This document shows positions 1-11,400 of a stretch of 64,000 nucleotides of DNA, in pieces. Position 1 is the stretch's first letter. Every line of letters starts with the position of its first letter. Position numbers and translations under genes: made by a program. Under the pieces are notes generated by a model that was not told the origin of the DNA, did no database searches, and worked only from the letters and a program-made list of their open reading frames with translations. The DNA comes from Rhynchospora pubera (taxonomy: Eukaryota > Streptophyta > Magnoliopsida > Poales > Cyperaceae), in assembly GCA_028095005.1 (NCBI GenBank), contig CM051462.1, positions 173,795,955-173,859,954 on the forward strand, in the 5' to 3' direction.

Positions 1-215
1 AGAACACGAGAAGGCCACAAAAGATCCGATGCGATGGGGGACCACCAGATGACTATAAATAGGAACCCCTCTCCATAGGGAAAGGGGGTTAGACATTCTG
101 TAAACTAAGAAATATCATGTACTAAGCTGATTAAAAGAAAGATAAATTTCCTATTTCCTATTCTTCTTTATCTAAACTCCTTGTTGAGATCTATGAGCTA
201 GATTGTAGGTTATCA
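1..215 (+). mobile_element. 3' part of the 5' LTR of a Tat-lineage Ty3/gypsy element
   Basis: The window opens inside an LTR that ends in CA at 214-215, two bases before a primer-binding site. A TATA box (TATAAATA) lies at 54-61, so this part holds the core promoter and the R/U5 region of the element that follows. The upstream end of the LTR is outside the window. No matching 3' LTR was found downstream, in keeping with the truncation of this element near 5625-6515. Confidence 0.7.
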
Positions 216-217
216 AC

Positions 218-229
218 TGGCGCCCACCG
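218..229 (+). other. Primer-binding site of the Tat-like element
   Basis: TGGCGCCCACCG begins two bases after the CA end of the LTR. It has the position and TGG start expected of a tRNA-primed minus-strand priming site. The form resembles the site used by Tat/Retand-type elements and differs from the Athila site near 14.6 kb. Confidence 0.65.
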
Positions 230-301
230 TAAATTACAAAAGAGCTCATCCTAACAATCGAGAAATACGACTTTTTTCTTATTGTTTGAGCTCCAATTCG
301 C

Positions 302-2377
302 ATGAAAGGGAGTAGGAATATTCATCCCAAAAAGTTAGACTTTAGTACACCATCCACAAAAACCATGGCAACTAGCACCGCAACCTTCAATACTCCAGCA
401 ACGACCCCACAGCCTCCACCTCCAGGAACGGAGCAAACTTCCGATCAATCCGTTAGCATTTCCTTAGCCCCAAGACACAATCCCCCTACCATCTCTAACA
501 TTACTCCACAAGACATGCGCAATTATCAACCGCCACCACACGTCCTTCCTTCTACACTGCCTTCCCTTACACCTCCTTCCGCTCACAGCAGCCACAACCA
601 TCAACCACAACCACCATTTTCTCAGCAGTTTCAGGCTCCCCGCGATCCACCGTACCAACCCCCAGTTATCATCCCACCTCCCCCTCAACAATACCCCTAC
701 CAACATCCAATATTCCCTGCCAATCAGTCAGGTGTACCAACCCAACCATCCAATCAAACATACACCCGACAGTCAGAGAGAGAGGAACTAGCTTTACACA
801 GTGACGACTACAGACCGCAGCCGTCTCACAGGCGCTCCCAATATACTAACATCCCTAACCATTCTCGTTCTCACACCAAAGGTCGCTCCAAATCCCGTTC
901 ACGACGATCCAAAAGACGATCACCATCTTCGGAATACGATACTCATAGTTCGAGCGAACTATCTTCCCGCAAGTCGCCTTTCAGGAGACGTCGCGGTCGT
1001 TACAGCACTTCAACTAGATCCTCGTCTCCAAGTTTTTCTCAAACAAGTGACACTAGCGACGGGAGATCCAGACTGCGCACTCACCGTTTGCGTAAAATCC
1101 CCTGGAAGCGACATGGTAGCCCTTCGCCTCCTCGTGGAGCCTTGGCTCGACACTTATACAAAGGAAAGGCCCTTCGTCTCAAGGATTTTGCCAGCCTTGA
1201 TAAGTACCCTGCTTATCCAGCTCATGATGCTCGAGCCTTTGTTAACACCTTCCGGGAGTCTATGCTCATCACTGGAGCATCTGAACGAACCATGTGTCTC
1301 GTTTTCCCTACACGATTAGAGGGAGTTGCTTGGGAGTGGTATGCGCAACTTCCTCCTGGCTCGGTGTCCAGTTACAGAGACCTTACCAATAAGTTTCTTA
1401 AAAGGTTTGCCAGCGTTCGAGCACCCCCCAAAACATGCATGAACCTCATTAGTGTTCGACAGCGCCCCTCTGAGCACACTCGAGATTATCTCGATCGATT
1501 CTCCATCGAAGCCAACAAGTGCGGAGATTATCGGGAAGACATGGCGTTGCTAGCTGTGCAGCGCGGGTTGCTGGAAGGACCTGTTCAGTGGGCAGCCATG
1601 ACGGAGAAGTTCTCTGATTTCGCTGCATTTAGGGAACGAGCTGAACACCTTATTCGCGCAGAAGAGCACATCGCGGCCATCCAAGGCTATCATCGCAACA
1701 CCTTTGCTATGCCAAGCAACAGACAAAGTACGTCCCCCAGACAGCCACAGCGCCCAAGCCCACCCCGAGATCGTCAGCGCAGTCGGTCTCCACGACCTCG
1801 GCGTCGAGAGACCAAGCCCTCTAGACGAAACCGTGGTCGTCGTGCTAACTCCGCAGAGGACAATGCACCGTACTATAAAATGTACCACGTCACAACCGAG
1901 CCTCAGGATCGTGTGTATGATAAAATCAAGCATAACAAAGAGATGAGAAGGGCACCACCCATTACCAGAACCGAAGTTTTCGACAGAAATAGCTACTGTG
2001 AATATCATGGCAGTAGCGGACATCGCACCAAGGATTGTCTCAAGCTCAAAGACGAAATTGAAAGGCTAGTGCGCCAGACAAACATTCTTGAACATTTCCT
2101 GGCAAAAGACGATAGGGGTAAACGGAAAATGCAACATCTTCACGAAGTCGAGACCCACATAGACGATCGTCGCATTGAGCATCCCAGTAACCCGCGACCC
2201 CAGGCAATCACATCTGACAGACAGCAACGCACGTCCCCTCCACCAGTGATGTTCATTGAGGGTAAAGCAACTAGTAACCCTCGGAGGCAGCCACCTTTTC
2301 ACATCTTCCAAATCGAGCATAGACTAGAATGTACCCAGGTCATTTCGTTTGGTCCACATGATTATGATGGTATCTAG
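302..2377 (+). pseudogene. Tat-lineage gag polyprotein (ends in a likely nonsense TAG)
   Basis: This 691-codon frame encodes the capsid precursor of a Ty3/gypsy element. A Pro/Gln-rich N-terminus and an Arg/Ser-rich stretch (about residues 190-275) precede a retrotrans_gag domain (about 300-460, with the WEWYAQLP and FLKRF motifs). A variant zinc knuckle, CEYHGSSGHRTKDC, lies near residue 570. The frame stops at a TAG (2375-2377), and the same frame continues directly into the protease. Relatives usually read through this point with a glutamine-type codon, so the stop looks like a CAG-to-TAG change rather than a designed end. The ATG at 302 follows the priming site by about 70 bases. Assignment to gag is firm; functional status is doubtful. 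Confidence 0.8.
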
Positions 2378-5300
2378 TTGCCACACGACGATGCCATCGT
2401 CTTAATGCTCCGAATTAATGGTATTCGGGTAAAGCGAATTCTCGTTGATACAGGCAGTTCTGCCGATGTGATGTACTTTGATGCTCTCAAAAGAATGGGC
2501 CTCGGGAAGTATCCTTTGCAACCGATGACGACATCACTTGTTGGTTTCACCGGTGACAAGTTGAAACCTTTGGGGACCATCGACCTAGATGTCTTGTTCG
2601 GAGACGCACCCCAAACGGTGATCTCTAGCGTCCGCTTCATCGTGGTGGACGCTCCATCTGCCTATAATGCCATTTTGGGACGCACTTCCCTTAACAGCAT
2701 TGGAGCAGTTGCATCCACTCCGCACTTGATGATTAAATTCCCAACCCCACAAGGGGTGGGTATAGTGAGAGGAGAACAACAGGTGGCCAAGGAATGTTAT
2801 CGAATCACCATGGCACCCCAAATTGCTCACATCGAGCGCTCTAGGAAAAGCCAAGAATTTGTAGACAGTCTAGGCGCACTCAACAAAGAACCACCAAAAA
2901 CCCTGTTAACAGAAGCCATGGAAGATACAGAACCAGTCATGTTACGAGATGGACAAATAACCCAACTTGGCACCTTGTTACCTGCGATAGACCGAAACAT
3001 GGTAAGAGAATGCTTGATTGCCAACAAAGACATCTTTGCCAACGAGGACGACATGATGCCAGGCATAAGCAGAGCTATCGCAGAGCACCGCATTGATACA
3101 TATGAAGAAGCGCGTCCAGTTCAGCAAAGGAAGCGCAAGTTAGGCCTGGAAAGGAGGAAGGCGGTACAGGACGAGGTTGATCGATTACTTAAGGCAGGAG
3201 TCATACGGGAAGTGGAGTACCCCCGTTGGTTAGCAAATCCTGTCTTGGTGCGCAAATCCAACGGAAAATGGCGCATGTGTATCGATTATACTGATTTAAA
3301 TAAGGCATGTCCCAAAAAGCCCTTTCCATTACCAAGCATCGATGCCATGATCGACTCTACTGCGGGCTTTAGATACCTCAGCTTTATGGATGCTTATTCC
3401 GGGTATAATCAGATACAAATGCACCCTGATGATGAAGAAAAAACAAGTTTCGTAACCGAGCAAGGATTATTTTGCTATAGAGTTATGCCCTTCGGTCTCA
3501 AGAATGCAGGAGCTGAATATCAACAAATGGTGAACAAGTTTTTTAAAAATGAGTTGGGAGGGATCATCGAGGCATACATCGACGACATGGTCGTTAAGAG
3601 TTGTACTGGCAAAGAGCATGTACAGCACCTCAACATGATATTCCAAAAAATGAGAGACGTCGGCATGCGCCTCAATCCAAAGAAGAGTTTCTTTTGCTTG
3701 TCTAGTGGGAAATTTTTAGGTTACATTGTGTCTGAAAGAGGCATTGAGGTGCACCCTAGCAAATGCCGGGCCATCATCGACATGGAAGCTCCCAAAACTG
3801 TAAAAGAAGTGCAAGAACTTACAGGGCGAATAGCTGCGCTGAATAGATTCATAGCGCGTTCGGGAGAGGTCTGCAAACCTTTCTTCCAGACCATCAAGAA
3901 GACCAAAAAGTTCGAATGGACCTCGCAGTGTCAGGAGGCATTCGAACAGATCAAGACTTACCTATCCAATCCACCGATCATCAGCAGGCCAACCAAGGGA
4001 GAAACTTTGTACCTGTATGTTAGCGCTTCCGCAGTCGTAGTAAGTGCGGCGTTGATTCGAGAGGAAGACGGAGTGCAAAAACCTGTATACTTCGTGTCCA
4101 AGATACTGCGTGATGCAGAAGAAAGGTATTCAACAGTTGAGAAAGGCGCCTTCGCCGTACTTATCGCAGCCAGAAAACTGCGCCCGTATTTTCAGGCACA
4201 TCCCATCAAAGTGATCAGCGATCTTCCCCTGAAAAAGGCTTTGGGTAATCTTGATGTATCGGGACGACTCTTAAAGTGGGCAGTGGAGTTATCAGAATTT
4301 GACATTTCCTTTTTACCTAAAGCAGCATACAAGGGACAAGTGTTGGCAGACTTTGTGGTTGAAAGCACCGGAAGGACAGAAAAAGCGGATCAGGAAGCTT
4401 TGTGGCATGTTCATGTCGATGGCGCCGCCTCTGAACGGGGGTCGGGCCTAGGAGTACAGATCAAAGGACCCAAAGGAGAAGTCTTTTACTACGCCATTCA
4501 CATAACCTTCCCTGTCACTAACAACATGGTTGAGTATGAAGCGTTGATTGCAGGACTGCGACTGGTAGAAGCAGTTGGTGCGACAAAAGTCAGGGTATAC
4601 ATGGATTCCCAGCTCGTGGTACACCAGATCAATGGGCAATACGAGGTACACGACCCGACCTTAGCGAAATACTTAGAGAAGGCTAAAGAGGTCTTAGCAA
4701 CTTTTGAAGAAGCCATCATCGAACATGTCCCGAGGGGAATGAATGAAATAGTGGACGCTTTGTCCAAGCTAGCAAAGGGATCAGACATGAGCAGTGAGAC
4801 ACCTATTACCATCATGGAGATCCCTGAAGCTTGCATTGCAACAACGGAACCCAAAGTCTTGCCGATCAGTGCCCAGCTCGAATGGTATACTCCCATCTGG
4901 GACTATCTAACCACAGGACAGTTACCAACGGACAAACTCGCTGCGCGAAGAATGAAGAGATGGGCACCCAAGTTTACCATTTTGGAGGGGGAGTTATTGA
5001 AGAAGGGATATCGTAAGCCTTGGCTCGCTTGCATCAGTGAATCGGAAGGCAGAAAACTGATTGATGAAGTACATAGTGGCATCTGTGGTAGCCATCAAAG
5101 CCCTTACACTGTTGACAAGCGCATTGAAAGGGAAGGTTATTTCTGGCCAACCATGAGGAAAGATATGATCGACATCGTGCGACGGTGGGAGCGGTGCCAA
5201 TACCATTCGCGCATCTCACGAAGGCCTCCTGCCTCTTTGAACACCATTGCAAGTCCTTGGCCTTTCGATGTATGGGGAATAGACATATTAGACCCCTTCC

Positions 5301-5707
5301 CAACAGCAAGAGCAAACCTGCGCTTCTTGGTCGTGGCGGTCGAGTACTTCACCAAGTGGATAGAAGCAAAACCACTTGCCCTGATAACCTCCCCACGGAT
5401 AGCTGACTTTGTCAAGCACAACATCGTCTATCGTTATGGCATACCTCATACCATCATATCTGACAATGGTCGACAGTTCACAGGCGCACCATTTCAAGAC
5501 ATGTGTGAAGGGTTCGGAATACTCTCTCTCTTCTCTTCAGTCAGTCACCCTCAAACCAATGGATTAGCTGAAGTTTCCAATCGCACCATATTGGAAGGAC
5601 TTAAGAAGAAGGTTGAGGGCACGCGGAGCTCTTTGTCGATTTTAGCATTCCTTTCCGCCAAAGTAGACAATGACTTCATCCAAGAGCTTCCGAAATTGCG
5701 AGAGTGA
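2378..5707 (+). pseudogene. Tat-lineage pol: protease, RT, two RNase H domains, truncated integrase
   Basis: The frame is continuous with gag. The protease active site DTGSS lies near residue 25. The reverse transcriptase has WRMCIDY, YSGYNQI and the catalytic YIDD (about residues 305-410). It is followed by the usual RNase H and then a second, archaeal-type RNase H (about 670-800, starting HVHVDGA), the mark of the Tat clade. Integrase has its His pair, but the zinc-binding segment reads RRWERCQ where a CxxC is expected, so one Cys is lost. The catalytic core runs through ISDNGRQF and HPQTNGLAEVSN. Homology ends at about 5625, after LKKKVEGT. The last 27 codons to the TGA are unrelated, and the integrase C-terminus is missing. 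The copy is therefore dead. Confidence 0.85.
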
Positions 5708-6515
5708 CCATGGACGCTCGCCTGGAGACATCCCAACTCCATCAGTAAAGAATGCATCCGCATGAACTTGTCCTCCATTGATAAGCCAGTAAGCGAATTA
5801 TTAATTTGTGGACATAAGTCCAAAGACACGCGATGCAGGGAGGCAGCAAGACGAGGCACCTACGCAATTAAACATCTTCGTTATTCTTTTTATATATAAA
5901 AAAAAGGGTGCGGCGAGGATGAGCAAGATAAACAAAGAGTGAAACCTGAATCTTGGAAGGATCCACGTTTATTCCAGGGAGGCGCAGAGAAACTTTCTCG
6001 TCTTCGTGAATCTTCCTGACGCGAGCTGTGCGCCAGGAATCATCTGGAGTAGTTAGGCGACGCTGGGAAGAAGAGGAAGGGTGAGTCGGTGCAGATTTTT
6101 CACCAACAGATGTCTTCCCAGATGCTTTTTCGAATGCCTGTCTTGGTGCGGCAGGTATCGCCAATTCACCACCAACAGACGATCCGGGGAAGTCTGGGGG
6201 AGTCGGCGATGAATGTTTCGAGGAACCTTCGGCTCGCTTTCTCTTTTTTGTTTCCTTTGCTGCCGATCCTCCCTCGCCCAACATCTTTTCTGCTGGAGCC
6301 TTTTCAGATGTCTGCGCGGTTTTGGGATGCTGAGAAGTGCGAGAAGAAGCAGGCTTAGAACTCTTAGAGCCGCCCCCTTGGCAACCTTAAACATAGCCGA
6401 GACCTTGGGGATGGAAGTAGACGCCTTTTTGACAGGAGGAGCTTTTGTAACAGGAAGAGCCTTGGTAGTTGGAGACTCGATCGGCGGTGGAGATCATTCC
6501 CCTTCCTCTTCTTGG
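5551..6515 (-). pseudogene. Degenerate antisense ORF at the 3' side of the Tat element
   Basis: The minus strand holds broken open frames (6394-6053, 6284-5868, 5859-5551) rich in Ser/Pro/Lys/Arg, one with the run KRKRAEG. At about 6365 the frame must shift by one base to stay open, and several stops follow. Tat-lineage elements are known to carry an extra ORF, often antisense, between pol and the 3' LTR, with a low-complexity linker and coiled-coil tail; position, strand and composition fit that. I see no diagnostic domain. It could instead belong to the neighbouring Athila element, since the frame at 6494-6856 runs into it. Confidence 0.35.
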
Positions 6516-6856
6516 GTGTAGACTTGGTATGCCTTCTCTCGGAATTCCCAAAAGGCGGGGGTAATACCGGCATTGCTCGTGATCTCCAAAAATTGCTCCG
6601 CTACCCCAAAGGTTTCTAATGTCTCCATATCCATGAATCTCGTGTGCTCAAAGATTCTATCCCTCATCCTTAGATAGTTCTCAAACATATAGTTCCAAGG
6701 CATTTGAAAGTTGGCATCCCTTTCAAACGGTGCTGCCGCGGGGTTACGGACCAAGTCCGGATCCATCTCAGGCCCAATAGGGTGCTGCTGGGGTTGAGAA
6801 GAAGAAGCAGCGGCTGCTAGGCGTGCACTGGCACGGGTTCTTGGTTTGGGCGCCAT
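6494..6856 (-). pseudogene. Athila ORF1-like protein, N-terminal fragment
   Basis: A 120-codon frame starts at 6856 with a basic, Ala/Ser-rich N-terminus (MAPKPRTRASARLAAA). The segment RFMDMETLETFGVAEQFLEI resembles the conserved stretch of the ORF found downstream of pol in Athila-type elements (ATHILA ORF-1 family), which is several hundred residues long. Similarity ends at about AYQVYTQ, where relatives continue into a conserved LEFL-like block. After a TGA the same frame passes into the low-complexity region to the left. A deletion junction near 6515 between the Athila and Tat elements would explain this. Family assignment is from memory of the pattern and is moderate. Confidence 0.4.
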
Positions 6857-8463
6857 GGGTAAGGGACAAGAGGTGAGGTGTATGCAAGGTTTGGGGTGCT
6901 CTGGTCGAACCGAACAGAGTGGGTTAACAGAGGGTTTGCGCTAGAGGTTGTGCTCTGGTCGATCCGACCAAGGTCCTGTTCGACCTGACCAGAGAGGGGA
7001 AAATGCTGATTCTGACAGATACTGGTACGGGTCGACCCGTTTCACTGTTTTACCCCCAAAATTTCTGGTACCACCTTGTTAATTCCTCAACCAAACAAAT
7101 TTAAGTTTCAAATGAACAAAATAGAGGGAAAAAGGAGCAATTGGACCTTTGTAAACCCCGATGTTGCGAAAAAAACGGTTGTTTGGAACGGGGCAGCAGC
7201 AATTAGTGGTCGTAGGCACTCCTTGGGACTTTGTGGCGCAAGAGAAGTGTGCAAGGGTGCTTGGGAAGAAAAAAGAATGCAAGAAAAGCCGGAGTCGCGC
7301 CTAACGATGACGGAATGGTCCCGTGGTGGTGTCCTTTCGGCAAAACCTAACTTGAGTCCTTCAAGTGTGCAATTAGGGCAAGGAGAGGGCCCTGGAGTAC
7401 TTCCCCACGAGAGAAATTGAGAGAATAGCAAAATCGCTTGAAACCTCGTGGAGCGTGCCTTGAAAAACCCGTCGCGAAGGAACTTCAATAGCAAAAACTA
7501 AGGACAGTAGTGAGAAGAGAGTAGAGAGGAGAGCAATTTGGGCTTTAGATCTCTTAAAATGGTGGAGAATTGAGGAAGTTGAGATTTGGGAGGGTTGGTT
7601 CGGTTTGGAGAAGAAGAGAACGAGAGAGAGAGAGGAAAAGTGGGTCGAGTGGGAGAGGGAGGAAGAAAGGGGGCGGTTTCGAACATTTAATGGTTTAACG
7701 GGTTTGGGTCGGGTTTAACGGGCAAAGGGTCCATTGTAATGGCTAATTGCGCCTCAAGGGGCGTCTCCCATGCACTGAATGGAGGCGTCCCTTCAGGCAA
7801 CGATAAAGGCGCCCCTTCAGAAAATGGAGGCGTCCATTGAAGCATAATGGGCCCTGCATAACAAAACCAAACAATCAGCCCAAAAACCAATTAAATAGGC
7901 CCAATTTTATGCTCTGGTCGATCCGACCAGGCAACTGGTCGATCCGAACTGCGACCCAGTATGGCCCCCCTTGCACTACTCCTGTCAGTCGAGTCGACCA
8001 CCAGTCTGTTCGCTTCGAACAGATTCGATCCTTGCATCAGTATCCACCCAGCTTCCGTTCGACTCGACCAGCAGTTTGTTCGACTCGACCAGGAAGTGAT
8101 TTTCACTGATTCTCATCACTTCATCATGCTATTGTATTCCTTTGTTCTCTTGCTTCGTCCAGGATGGCATCGCTCCATTGCTTTAGATGTTGTGCAGTCC
8201 ATATGAGGTCGATCGGGGTTAGTCGGCTCACGTAACCCAAGGTGCTCTAGCATGGAATGCATCTTCTTTCGTTTGTTCCTCAAAATTTCCCTACAAACAA
8301 ACAAACACAAACATCAAATTCTATTTTTGTTATTTTCTGTTTTTCTATTTTTTTTGTGATTTTTTTTTCTTTTTAATTAAAATAAAAGAGAGAAGAGTTG
8401 AGAAATCCTTGGGTTGCCTCCCAAGAAGCGCTTGTTTTCGGTCCCTAGCTTGACCATGCCATT
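6857..8463. other. Non-coding tail of the Athila element between pol and the downstream ORF
   Basis: No credible coding sequence is seen. The stretch holds palindrome copies at 6901, 6955, 6976, 7914, 7935, 7985, 8006, 8055 and 8076, and a small GC-rich repeat at 7784-7842. AG-rich (7501-7680) and T-rich (8330-8380) tracts are also present. The open frames on both strands are short and carry no recognisable domain. Confidence 0.5.
7784..7842. repeat. Short GC-rich repeat, three units
   Basis: Three related units, GGCGTCCCTTCAG (7784), GGCGCCCCTTCAG (7808) and GGCGTCCATTGAAG (7829), are spaced 24 and 21 bp apart in the Athila tail. A diverged related piece lies just to the left (7757-7772). 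The step size is close to that of the palindrome pairs, but the sequence is different. Confidence 0.5.
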
Positions 8464-11400
8464 CTAGCTTTCGCGTGGGATTGGCTCGCCTAGCTTGATG
8501 GCTTGAATCTCTTCTTGTACCTCACTGGCGATATAATGCTTCAAGCGTTGACCGTTAACCTTGAATGGCTCCGAGTCTTTGTCGCAAATGTCAATGGCAC
8601 CAAAGGGGTAAACCTTGACGACTCGGAAAGGGCCGGACCATCTTGACTTTAACTTGCCCGGAAAAAGCTTGAGCCTTGAGTTGAATAGTAGCACCGAATC
8701 CCCTTCCTTGAATTCTCTCCTTGAGATCCTCCTATCATGCACAAATTCTGTCTTCTCTTTGTACAATTTGGCACTTTCATATGAGTTTAGGCGTATCTCA
8801 TCCAACTCATGTAAGTCAAGTATGCGCTTTTCACCCGCCTTGAGGAGATCCATGTTGATTGCTCGGGTTGCCCAATATGCTTTGTGTTCTATTTCAACCG
8901 GGAGATGACACGGCTTCCCATAGATAAGCTTGAAGGGACTCATGCCAATGGGGGTCTTGAAGGCGGTGCGATAGGCCCACAATGCATCATCAAGCTTGTT
9001 TGCCCAATCTTTACGGGTTCGAGCGACCGTCTTCTCCAAAATACTCTTGATCTCCCTGTTAGACACCTCCACTTGACCACTTGTTTGAGGATGATAAGGG
9101 GTTGCTACCTTATGAATCACTCCATGCTTTTTCAAGAGGTTATCAAAGTTCCGGTTGATGAAGTGTTTTCCACCATCGCTAATTACCGATCTAGGCACCC
9201 CAAATCGTGGGAAAATCACCTTGGAAAAGAGTCTAATAACTGAATTGGAATCCGCGGACTTGCATGGAATTGCCTCTACCCATTTAGAGACATAGTCGAC
9301 GGCAACCAAGATATATTCATAACCATGGGAACTAGGGAACGGTCCCATAAAATCAACTCCCCATACATCAAAAATTTCAACCTCAAGAATCGGGTTAAGG
9401 GCCATCTCATTCCTCTTTGAAATATTGCCCGTTCTTTGACATTGACCACATGTCATAACAAAAGATCGTGCATCCTTAAAGAGAGAGGGCCAATAAAAGC
9501 CGGATTGGAGTACCTTGGCGGCTGTTTTGGAGAATGAGGCATGCCCACCATAGGCCGATGAATGACAACTCGCTAGGATCGCCTTAACTTCATCGTATGG
9601 GACACATCTCCTATAAATGCCATCGATCCCAAGCTTAAAGAGGTACGGCTCATCCCAAAAGTAGTACTTAGCATCCGTCTTGAGCTTCTTCTTCTCTTGA
9701 CAACTCATTTCGGGAGGTAGGGCACCACTTGCAAGGTAATTGGCTAGGTCAGCGTACCATGGGTGCTGATTCTGTGCCAACTTTCTGATCATTCGAGGCT
9801 CTGGTCGACTCGAACCAGCATCTGGTCGGTTCGACCAATGCTCTATGGACAGCATTTCGTGGGCCAGGTCAAGCCAGAACTGGTCCTGCTCAGCTGGTCG
9901 GATCGACCAAGGTGGTGTTCGGTCCGAACAGGCATCGATTTTCATCAATTTCTCATGTGGGAAGGAGTCATCAATGGGGAGTTTAGCATCTTGACCTTCC
10001 TCCCAGTGCAACCTTGACAAATGGTCTGCAACGGAGTTCTCTGTGCCCTTTTTATCTCTAATCTCAAGGTCAAATTCTTGAAGGAGAAGCACCCATCGTA
10101 TGAGACGCGGCTTGGCATCTTTCTTACTCAAAAGGTATCTAATGACCGCATGATCGGTGTAGACAATCACCTTAGACCCCACTAAGTAAGGTCGGAATTT
10201 GTCTAGAGCAAAAACAATTGCGAGGAGTTCCTTCTCGGTGGTTGTGTAATTTGCTTGAGCCGGGTCTAACACCTTGCTTGCATAGTAGATGGCGACCGGC
10301 TTCTTGTCCTTCTTTTGCCCAAGCACTGCTCCAATCGTGAAGTCGCTCGCATCACACATGAGCTCAAACGGTTGGGACCAATCGGGCGGTTGCAAGATCG
10401 GGGCAGAGACAAGGGCTTGCTTCAACCTGTGAAACGCATTCAAACAATCCTCATCAATAATAAAATCATTGTCTTTAACAAGAAGATTACTTAATGGTTT
10501 GGCAATTTTAGAGAAATCTTTAATGAATCGGCGGTAGAATCCGGCATGGCCTAAGAAGCTTCGCACGTCCTTGACATTCTTTGGCACTCCAAGCTTCTCG
10601 ATCACCTCGATTTTCGCCTTGTCAACTTCGATCCCTTGAGATGTCACCACATGCCCTAGTACCACACCTTTTTGCACCATAAAATGACATTTCTCCCAAT
10701 TCAAAACTAGATTAACCTCCTCGCATCTCTGCAAGACTTTAGATAAGTTAGCAAGACAAGAATCAAAACTGGTACCATACACAGAGAAATCATCCATAAA
10801 CACTTCCATTTCTTTTTCAATAAAATCAGAGAAAATTGCCATCATAGCACGTTGGAAGGTTGCGGGTGCATTACAAAGACCAAAAGGCATTCTTTTGTAG
10901 GCATAGGTACCATATGGGCAAGTGAAAGTGGTCTTTTCTTGGTCATTTGGATGGATTGGTATTTGAAAGAAGCCCGAATAACCGTCTAAATAACAAAAAT
11001 ACGAGTGATTAGCTAATCTTTCAAGCATTTGGTCAACAAAAGGAAGAGGAAAATGGTCCTTGCGAGTCGCCGCATTGAGCTTGCGGTAATCGATGCACAT
11101 CCTCCATCCGGTTGCTACGCGGGTTTGAATCATCTCGCCTTTATCATTCTTGACCACCGTTGTGCCTCCTTTCTTTGGGACTACATGGACCGGGCTCACC
11201 CACTTGCTATCGGAGATTGCATAGATGATACCCGCATCGAGGAGCTTGAGAATCTCCTTCTTGACCACCTCCTTGAGGTTGGGATTGAGTCGCCTTTGTG
11301 CCTCTCGAGTCGGCTTATGATCATCTTCCATGAGAATTCGATGTGTGCAAAACGAGGGGTCAATGCCCTTCAAGTCCTCAATCGAATAACCAATTGCACC

